A DNA stretch of 5,019 nucleotides from Pseudomonadota bacterium (GTDB lineage Bacteria; Desulfobacterota; Syntrophia; Syntrophales; UBA5619): positions 1 through 5,019 of the forward strand of contig JAHIMW010000019.1 in the NCBI GenBank assembly GCA_018896355.1. Reading direction: 5' to 3'. A program made the position numbers and the translations under genes. Positions 1 to 5,019 of the stretch are shown in pieces; the first letter of the stretch is position 1; every line of letters begins with the position of its first letter. The notes under the pieces were generated by a model that worked only from the letters and a program-made list of their open reading frames with translations, did not search any database and was not told where the DNA came from.

Positions 1-28
1 ATTGAGACCTTGAATTTCTGCTCTTCCT

Positions 29-117
29 GTCATTGCGAGGAGCGTAGCGACGAAGCAATCTCATGGTTTATCGAATGGTTATGGGATTGCTTCGTCGGCC
101 TTTGGCCTCGCAATGAC
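29..117. repeat. Imperfect palindromic intergenic repeat (REP/MITE-like)
   Basis: An 89-bp inverted repeat lies 90 nt beyond the gspE stop. The outer arms GTCATTGCGAGG (29-40) and its reverse complement (106-117) match perfectly over 12 bp. The inner arms CGACGAAGCAATCTCAT (48-64) and the complement at 81-97 match at 16 of 17 positions. Between outer and inner arms are unmatched pieces, AGCGTAG (41-47) and GCCTTTGG (98-105). The latter lies within GGCC-TTT-GGCC (97-107 region), which can form its own small hairpin, so the element could fold as a branched structure. The central loop is 16 nt (65-80). From memory, elements built on CATTGCGAGG...CGAAGCAATC recur between genes in many bacterial genomes; this could not be checked here. 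It is not followed by a T-run on either strand, so it is not a standard terminator. The rest of the gene-free stretch (1-28 and 118-207) shows no further clear feature. Confidence 0.85.
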
Positions 118-207
118 CAAAGTCTCGTTTTTCAAAGGTTCCGCTATCTCTATGCGAGGTTGCTGAAATAGTCAAGTCTGTTCTCCACCGGGGAGGAACC
201 GGGCGCC

Positions 208-1902
208 TTACGCCTCGAGATCGGTCTCCCGTTTGAGGATCCGGGTCACGCGGAACACCTCCTCGATCGTCGTCGTCCCTTCCAGAACTTTCCGGGCGCC
301 GTCGGCCAAGAGGTTTGTCATCCCCCGCTTCATCGCCTCGTCCTGGATCTGATTCGCGTCGGAGGTCTTCAGGATCAGCCGTTTGAGCGGGTCGTCCAGA
401 ATAAGGATCTCGAAGATCGCCGTCCGGCCGCGGTATCCGGTATTCATGCAGGCGGTGCAGCCCTGCTTCCGGTACAGGGGATGGCCGTCGAGCTGTCTCT
501 TGTCGATCCCCAGGTTGACGAGCGATTCGTCGTCGGGGAGATAGGCCTCCTTGCATTTTGGGCAGAGGACCCGGACCAGGCGCTGGGCGATGATCGCGAT
601 CACCGACGAGGTGACGAGGAAAGGTTCTATCCCCATGTCGATCAACCGGGTCACGGCGCTCGCCGCGTCGTTCGTGTGGAGGGTGGAGAAGACAAGGTGG
701 CCGGTGAGCGACGACTGGATCGCGATCTCCGCCGTCTGCCGGTCGCGGATTTCACCGACGAGGATGACGTCCGGGTCCTGGCGGACGATCGAACGGAGCC
801 CTTGGGCGAAGGTGAGGTCGATCTTCGGGTTCACCTGGATCTGGCCGATCCCGTCGATCTGGTACTCGATCGGGTCCTCGATCGTGATGATGTTCACCTC
901 GGGGTGGTTGATGCTCGTCAGCGCCGCGTAGAGGGTCGTCGTCTTGCCGCTCCCCGTCGGTCCCGTGACGAGGACGATCCCGTAGGGGGACTTGATCAGC
1001 CGGTTGAAGATGCCGACCTTCCGCTCGTCCATCCCGAGGTCGGAGAGCATCAGGATCGACGTGGTCTTGTCGAGAAGCCGTAGAACGACCCGCTCTCCGA
1101 AGGCGGTCGGGATGGTGGAGACGCGGATGTCGACGCTCCGGTCGGCGACCTTGATTTCGATCCGGCCGTCCTGAGGGAGGCGCTTCTCGGCGATGTTCAG
1201 CTTCGCCATGATCTTCACGCGCGACACGAGCGGCGAATGGATCTTCCGGGGCAGGCTGAGGATGTCGTAGAGGATGCCGTCGATCCGGTAGCGGACCTTG
1301 ACGGTCGCCTGGTAGGGTTCGATGTGGATATCGCTCGCCCGGTCCTTGATCGCCCCGGAGAGGAGCAGGTTGACAAGTTTGATGATCGGCGCGTCGCTCG
1401 TCTCGTCGAGGAGGTCGCCGGTCTCCTCGATCTCGGAGATGAGGCTGTCCGTCGACTCCGCGTTCATCTCCTGGAAAAACTCCTTGGCTGTGCTCCGGCT
1501 CAAGTCGTAGGCGAGGTTGATGGCGGCCTGGATCGCCTCCTGCGTCGCGAGGACCACCGGCCGCTCCGGCAGGCCGAGGAGGCGGCAGAGGTCGTCCGCC
1601 GCCTGGAAATTGGCCGGGTTGTTGACCGCCACGACACACCCCTGCGGCGTATCGAGAGGAACCATCTTCTGCTTCTTCAGGTACTGGATGGAGAAAAGGG
1701 CGGTGAAGCCGGTGTCGATGTGGTCCGTGGGAAGCACCTCCCAGAAGGGGATGCCGTACTCCTTGCTCAGGGCTGCAAGAAGCGCCTTTTCGGGCAAGGC
1801 CTTCCTCTGGATCTGAAGGTCGACCATCCCGGCGCCGTCCGGCACAGCGGCCGGCAGGTCGGTCTGTTTTTCAGCGGTCGAAAAACCCAACGGCGCGCTC
1901 AT
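208..1902 (-). CDS. gspE: Type II secretion system assembly ATPase GspE
   Basis: This 564-residue protein is the cytoplasmic hexameric ATPase that drives pseudopilus assembly in type II secretion, docking on the inner-membrane platform (GspL/GspF in known systems). Seen in sequence: a single N-terminal T2SSE_N/MshEN-like domain (about residues 25-132); an acidic linker (about 145-170); the N2 domain starting near APIIKLVNLLLSGAIKDRAS with SDIHIEP at 190-196; Walker A GPTGSGKTT (314-322); Asp box IITIEDPIEY (338-347); Walker B DVILVGEIRD (378-387); His box TGHLVFSTLHTND (400-412); and a zinc-binding tetracysteine CPKC (447-450) / CTAC (482-485). All catalytic motifs are intact and the length is normal for the family. 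The ATG start is favoured because it overlaps the gspD stop by 4 bp (ATGA) and has AAGGAG 5 nt upstream. PilB and MshE are close relatives, but the adjacent four-N-domain secretin favours GspE. It is the last gene of the visible operon, and no gspF follows it. Confidence 0.95.
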   Translation of the reverse strand: MSAPLGFSTAEKQTDLPAAVPDGAGMVDLQIQRKALPEKALLAALSKEYGIPFWEVLPTDHIDTGFTALFSIQYLKKQKMVPLDTPQGCVVAVNNPANFQAADDLCRLLGLPERPVVLATQEAIQAAINLAYDLSRSTAKEFFQEMNAESTDSLISEIEETGDLLDETSDAPIIKLVNLLLSGAIKDRASDIHIEPYQATVKVRYRIDGILYDILSLPRKIHSPLVSRVKIMAKLNIAEKRLPQDGRIEIKVADRSVDIRVSTIPTAFGERVVLRLLDKTTSILMLSDLGMDERKVGIFNRLIKSPYGIVLVTGPTGSGKTTTLYAALTSINHPEVNIITIEDPIEYQIDGIGQIQVNPKIDLTFAQGLRSIVRQDPDVILVGEIRDRQTAEIAIQSSLTGHLVFSTLHTNDAASAVTRLIDMGIEPFLVTSSVIAIIAQRLVRVLCPKCKEAYLPDDESLVNLGIDKRQLDGHPLYRKQGCTACMNTGYRGRTAIFEILILDDPLKRLILKTSDANQIQDEAMKRGMTNLLADGARKVLEGTTTIEEVFRVTRILKRETDLEA

Positions 1903-4307
1903 TCTTTCTCCTTGGCCTCCGTTTTCTTCTGCGGCGCAGTCCGGATCGTGCCTTCCTGAATGGTCCGCATGTAATCCATCTTCTCCTCCTGGATTTTACG
2001 GGCATCTTCCGGCTGCTCGATAATCCGGGGGGTGATGAAGACAAAGAGGTTCGTCCGCTGGTTGGATTTGGCGCGGGACTTGAAGAGCCAGCCCAGCAAG
2101 GGTATGTCGCCCAGGAGAGGCACCTTGTAGGTTCCCTCTGAGGAATCGTCCTGAATCATCCCGCCGATGACGACCGTCTCCCCGCTCTTGACCACAACGG
2201 TCGTCTTGGCGGTGCGATTCAGGGTCGTCGGCGTCAACACTTTATTACCCAGATCATCAACTGCGGCAGACTGGGAAACTAGCTTAGTCACCGATTGATC
2301 GAGTTTCATCCGGACAAAGCCTTCCTTGTTAATCTGGGGGGTCACCTTGAGCGTGACGCCGACGTCCTTGTATTCGTAATTGCTGTAGTTGGTCGTCGAT
2401 CCGATCGTCGTGTCCTGGCGGGTGACGTAGGGGACGTTCTGCCCCACCTTGATCTCTGCTTCCTCGTTGTCCAGGGTCAGCAGTTGCGGCGTCGCAAGGA
2501 TCCGGACGTCGTTGTCGTTCTGATAGGCCTGGAGGACGGCGCCGATATTCGGAAAAAGAACAGTCGTGCCCCCGGCAGCAATCGAAATCCCCGCACCGAT
2601 GACGCCCAGGGAAAAACCGCCCGGCATGGAAAATGTACCGGCCGCATTGACCTGGGGAATGATGGAGGAGCCTCTGAATCCCACCGCGCCCACGTTTCGG
2701 GAGCCGTCTTGTCCAATACCCGTGGCGCCGACATCCTTGAGCGCGCTCCATTCGACGCCGACGCCGAAGCTTTTATCGGCGTTCACCTCCATGATCAACC
2801 CCTCCAGGTAGACCATAGGCCGGGTGATGTCCAATTTCCGGATCACATCCTCGATGACGAGGTAGTCCGCCGTATCGGCGGTGATGATCAGTGAATTCGT
2901 GGATTTGTCCGCCATGACCTGGACATTCTTGGAGAGGGCGGGCGCGGTGGCCGTAGCGGGCGCCTTGGTGTCGGTCGGTTTTGCCTGCTGGGGAAGGCCC
3001 GTGAGGACCTTGACCAGGTCCTCCGCCTTGGCGTTCTGGAGGTAATAGACGCGGATGGTCCCCGCCCCCTTGGGGATCTCCTTGTCCATCAGGTTCACGA
3101 GCTCCCGGATCCTGGTCGTGTCGTTTTCCGCCGCCAGGATGATCAGCGCGTTGGTGCGGTCATCCGCGACAATCTTGATCGGGGCGATGACCCTTCTGCC
3201 GGGGGCGGCCTGCTGCTGAAAGATCGTCGTCAGGGATTTGGCCATCTCCGTCGCCGAAGCGTACTTCAACGGAACGTAGGTGATCAGCTCCCCGACCCCC
3301 TCCACGTCGAAGGCGATCACGATATCCTGGAGCCGTTTGATGTTGGAGAGAACGTCGGTGATGATCAGCATCCCCGTCGGCGGGTAGGCGAGGATGACGC
3401 TCGTCTTGGAGATCAGCGGGTCGAGCACCTTCTTCATATCGTCGGGGGTCGCGTGCTGGAGGGAGAGGATCTGCGTCACGATCTTGTCCTCGGGCGCAAT
3501 CTCCTCCCTCTTCAGCCGGAGCTCCAGATTCTTCCCCCGGGCCTCCAGGGCGGGAATCACCTTGATCACATCGCCCGCCTGGACCGTGGCAAAACCGTAG
3601 ATCTCAAGGACCGACTCGAACAGCTTGTAAACCTCATCCACGGCGATCTTCTTCGGGGAGATGATCGTCACCTTCCCTCTGACCTTCTCGTCGATCACGA
3701 AGTTCTTTCCCGTCAGCTCGCTCACAAACTTGATGAAAACCGAGATATCGACGTTGTCAAAATCAATCGTCACATAGCGGCCTGATTGCGGGGAAGCGGC
3801 AGGAGAGGGCGCCGGAGAAGTCTCCGCCGGTTTCTGACCTGCCGCGGCTGTAACCGGGGAGGGCGTCCCTCCGGCCGGCGGCAAAATAGACGGAGAAGTG
3901 GTCGCCGGGGTCCCGGCCTGGGGAGTAAACGGGCTGCGTCTTCCGGTATCCTGGGCCGGGGCGCTCCCCGCCGGACTACCCGTCATGGATTTTTCCGGGG
4001 TTGCGGCCTGGGGAACCCCTGCCTCTCCGCCGGGGGTGGCCGGGGAGACCGCCCGAGGAGCAACGGGCGTCCGGGATGACGCCGCCGGCTTCCCCGCGAT
4101 GGTCGAGGCGGGCGGCGGCGCTTCGGTCTTCACCCGGATTTCTTTCGGTTTATGGGTTTTCAACGGCGCCGGCGGCGTGGTGGTCACCGGCTGTTCCTCC
4201 CCGGCGAGGCGGGCCGCAAGACCCGTTCCCGGCGACAGGAAGATCAGCATCGCGAAAAAAGCCAAAAGGATTGCGACTACAACATGAATCTTTCGTGCAA
4301 ACGGCAT
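1899..4307 (-). CDS. gspD: Type II secretion system secretin GspD
   Basis: This 802-residue protein is the outer-membrane secretin, whose multimer forms the exit channel for folded exoproteins. Seen in sequence: a Sec signal peptide (basic MPFARK, then hydrophobic residues about 8-24, probable cleavage near GLAA at 29-32, no lipobox Cys); a low-complexity Pro/Ala/Ser/Thr linker (about 37-176); N0 (about 177-252, starting YVTIDFDNVDISVFIKF); N1 (about 275-335); N2 (about 340-410); N3 (about 417-495, with a Pro/Thr/Ala loop at 442-458); and the secretin domain (about 498-763). The last contains RILATPQLLTLDNEEAEI (602-619), VGQNVPYVT (621-629), DVGVTLKVTPQIN (648-660) and the family signature VPLLGDIPLLGWLF (729-742). 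A charged Lys/Glu-rich tail (763-802) follows. N0 plus three further N domains is the classical GspD plan and argues against PilQ or MshL. The linker makes it longer than typical GspD (about 650-700 residues). The start overlaps the upstream stop by 1 bp, and GGAGGGG lies 11 nt upstream. Confidence 0.95.
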   Translation of the reverse strand: MPFARKIHVVVAILLAFFAMLIFLSPGTGLAARLAGEEQPVTTTPPAPLKTHKPKEIRVKTEAPPPASTIAGKPAASSRTPVAPRAVSPATPGGEAGVPQAATPEKSMTGSPAGSAPAQDTGRRSPFTPQAGTPATTSPSILPPAGGTPSPVTAAAGQKPAETSPAPSPAASPQSGRYVTIDFDNVDISVFIKFVSELTGKNFVIDEKVRGKVTIISPKKIAVDEVYKLFESVLEIYGFATVQAGDVIKVIPALEARGKNLELRLKREEIAPEDKIVTQILSLQHATPDDMKKVLDPLISKTSVILAYPPTGMLIITDVLSNIKRLQDIVIAFDVEGVGELITYVPLKYASATEMAKSLTTIFQQQAAPGRRVIAPIKIVADDRTNALIILAAENDTTRIRELVNLMDKEIPKGAGTIRVYYLQNAKAEDLVKVLTGLPQQAKPTDTKAPATATAPALSKNVQVMADKSTNSLIITADTADYLVIEDVIRKLDITRPMVYLEGLIMEVNADKSFGVGVEWSALKDVGATGIGQDGSRNVGAVGFRGSSIIPQVNAAGTFSMPGGFSLGVIGAGISIAAGGTTVLFPNIGAVLQAYQNDNDVRILATPQLLTLDNEEAEIKVGQNVPYVTRQDTTIGSTTNYSNYEYKDVGVTLKVTPQINKEGFVRMKLDQSVTKLVSQSAAVDDLGNKVLTPTTLNRTAKTTVVVKSGETVVIGGMIQDDSSEGTYKVPLLGDIPLLGWLFKSRAKSNQRTNLFVFITPRIIEQPEDARKIQEEKMDYMRTIQEGTIRTAPQKKTEAKEKE
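1908..1913 (-). promoter_or_regulatory. Ribosome binding site of gspE, inside gspD
   Basis: AAGGAG on the minus strand, 5 nt from the gspE ATG and within the Lys/Glu-rich final codons of gspD. With the ATGA overlap it selects this start over the later in-frame Met at residue 26. Confidence 0.8.
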
Positions 4308-5002
4308 CAGTTTTTCTGCCCCTCCATGATCTTCTTGAATTCCGGGGATGCAGCAACCTTCTTCATGTCGGCATCCTTTTTGACCCAGTCTATCACACCG
4401 CCGTCGATGGTCGCGGCGACTTTCAGATACCAGAGACTCTCGTCGATCTGGTTCGTCTGGGCGTAGAGACAGGCCAGGTTGTAATACGGATCGACGTAAT
4501 CCTTTTTCAGCACAATAGCCCGGCCAAAGACCGCGATCGCCTTTCCCCGCTTCTTCTGCCCCATGTAAACGACCCCGAGATTGTTCAGCGTCCGCACATG
4601 CCCGGGATCGAGCGCCAGGACCTTCGTATAAAGCGCCTCGGCTCGCCGGAGATCCCCCGCTCGCTGGGCGATCAGCGCCTCTTGATACCGGACATCCGCA
4701 TCACGCGTCACCGGCGGCCGGATGGCCTTTTCCGCGGCCTTTGGTGCGGGCTTTTCCGCTACGGTCGCCTCGGGCGTGGGCGCTCCCTTCGGTCGGGCGG
4801 ACGGCTGCTGCTGGCCATAGACGGCAAAGAGCAGGACGGCGGAAACCAGGATAACCAGCGCCACGGCCGTACCGGCAATGACCCGCCGTTTCCGCGGGCG
4901 ATTCGGCCCCTCGGGGCTTGGGGCAATGACGCCGCCGAATGGCTCATAACGATTGTCCTTTTCTTTTTGAGCCTTTCTCAACGCGTCATTGATATAACTC
5001 AT
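4307..5002 (-). CDS. Single-pass membrane TPR protein of the secretion operon (GspB/MshN-like N-terminus)
   Basis: This 231-residue protein is predicted to sit in the inner membrane with its C-terminal part in the periplasm. Seen in sequence: N-terminal MSYINDALRKAQKEKD, which resembles the start of GspB/ExeB and MshN-type proteins; a basic stretch RPRKRR (35-40) just before a transmembrane helix (about 41-62), giving N-in topology; a Pro/Ala-rich linker (about 67-98); then about three TPR units (103-134, 137-170, 171-203) with clear signatures such as LNNLGVVYMGQKKRGKAIAVF and YYNLACLYAQTNQIDESLWYL. A C-terminal helix follows (DADMKKVAASPEFKKIM, 210-226). It is the first gene in the window and its stop overlaps the gspD start (TGATG). 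By position and topology it may replace GspC/GspB, or act in secretin assembly as the TPR pilotins PilF/PilW do for pilus secretins; this role is inferred. The start is supported by a GGAGG 6 nt upstream and by the conserved N-terminus. Confidence 0.88.
   Translation of the reverse strand: MSYINDALRKAQKEKDNRYEPFGGVIAPSPEGPNRPRKRRVIAGTAVALVILVSAVLLFAVYGQQQPSARPKGAPTPEATVAEKPAPKAAEKAIRPPVTRDADVRYQEALIAQRAGDLRRAEALYTKVLALDPGHVRTLNNLGVVYMGQKKRGKAIAVFGRAIVLKKDYVDPYYNLACLYAQTNQIDESLWYLKVAATIDGGVIDWVKKDADMKKVAASPEFKKIMEGQKN
4319..4325 (-). promoter_or_regulatory. Ribosome binding site of gspD, inside the TPR gene
   Basis: GGAGGGG on the minus strand, 11 nt from the gspD ATG. It is encoded in the last codons of the TPR gene (residues MEGQ). 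The spacing is somewhat long, which fits reinitiation from the overlapping TGATG junction contributing to gspD translation. Confidence 0.6.
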
Positions 5003-5008
5003 TGCCCC

Positions 5009-5013
5009 CCTCC
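5009..5013 (-). promoter_or_regulatory. Ribosome binding site of the TPR gene
   Basis: GGAGG on the minus strand, embedded in a run of G, 6 nt from the ATG at 5002. It fixes the start of the TPR gene. Only 17 bases lie upstream of this start, so no promoter can be judged. Confidence 0.8.
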
Positions 5014-5019
5014 GTCAAG

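Noticed and set aside
29..117. CRISPR repeat or tRNA/attachment site
   Set aside because: There is a single inverted pair, not direct repeats with spacers. It shows no tRNA cloverleaf and no integrase nearby.
130..168. Possible hairpin downstream of gspE (TTTCA/TGAAA with an inner CGC/GCG)
   Set aside because: The two short stems are separated by seven mismatched positions, and no T-run follows in the direction of transcription, so it is not a credible terminator.
183..200. Small GC-rich inverted pieces (CTCC/GGAG, CCGG/CCGG) just after the gspE stop
   Set aside because: The stems are only 4 bp and have no T-tract; this is expected by chance in GC-rich DNA.
68..556. 162-residue minus-strand open frame running from gspE into the palindrome
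   Set aside because: It is an alternative frame of the real gspE C-terminus. It is Arg/Asp/Pro-rich with no domain, and its end simply reads through the repeat.
481..1083. 200-residue plus-strand open frame
   Set aside because: It is antisense to the conserved ATPase core of gspE. Its composition (Asp, Arg, Val, Leu-rich repeats of the same dipeptides) is the mirror of GC-rich codons, and no family is recognisable.
752..1639. 295-residue minus-strand open frame
   Set aside because: It is out of frame within gspE, is extremely Arg/Pro/Asp-rich and overlaps all catalytic motifs of the true frame.
1237..1959. 240-residue plus-strand open frame
   Set aside because: It is antisense to the gspE N-terminal half and the gspE/gspD junction. 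It has a biased composition, no recognisable domain and is explained by GC-rich shadow coding.
1899..4307. PilQ or MshL identity for the secretin
   Set aside because: The protein has N0 plus three further N-domains and the GspD-style gate segment. It has no AMIN domains as in PilQ and no lipobox Cys.

Overview
The window is GC-rich bacterial DNA carrying three genes, all on the minus strand, packed as one operon that is read from right to left. The proteins look like those of a type II secretion system (T2SS). The style suggests a deltaproteobacterial / Desulfobacterota-type Gram-negative: an outer-membrane secretin, a GspB/MshN-style N-terminal signature on the TPR protein, and the form of the secretin gate region. 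That placement rests on remembered family style, not on a database search.

Layout from right (upstream) to left (downstream): (1) 5002-4307, a single-pass inner-membrane protein with a short cytoplasmic N-terminus, a Pro/Ala-rich linker and periplasmic TPR repeats. (2) 4307-1899, gspD, the outer-membrane secretin, with a signal peptide, an unusually long Pro/Ala/Ser/Thr-rich linker, N0-N3 domains and the secretin barrel. (3) 1902-208, gspE, the cytoplasmic hexameric assembly ATPase with Walker A/B, Asp and His boxes and a tetracysteine zinc motif. The junctions overlap by 1 bp (TGATG) and 4 bp (ATGA), so the three products are probably translationally coupled. The operon promoter is not in the window: only 17 bases lie upstream of the first start, and the transcript may begin further upstream.

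Downstream of gspE (positions 1-207) there is no gene. This stretch holds an 89-bp imperfect palindrome (29-117) that looks like a dispersed intergenic REP/MITE-type repeat. No convincing intrinsic terminator was seen.

Together, GspE would power a pseudopilus in the inner membrane and GspD would form the outer-membrane exit channel. The TPR protein probably bridges or helps assemble the two, in the position where gspC or gspB/mshN is often found. No gspC lies between the TPR gene and gspD, and no gspF directly follows gspE, so the remaining T2SS genes must lie upstream or elsewhere. I see no wholly new system here. The points of interest are the TPR/GspB-like architecture, the long secretin linker, a substitution in the secretin gate, the split operon and the palindromic repeat.
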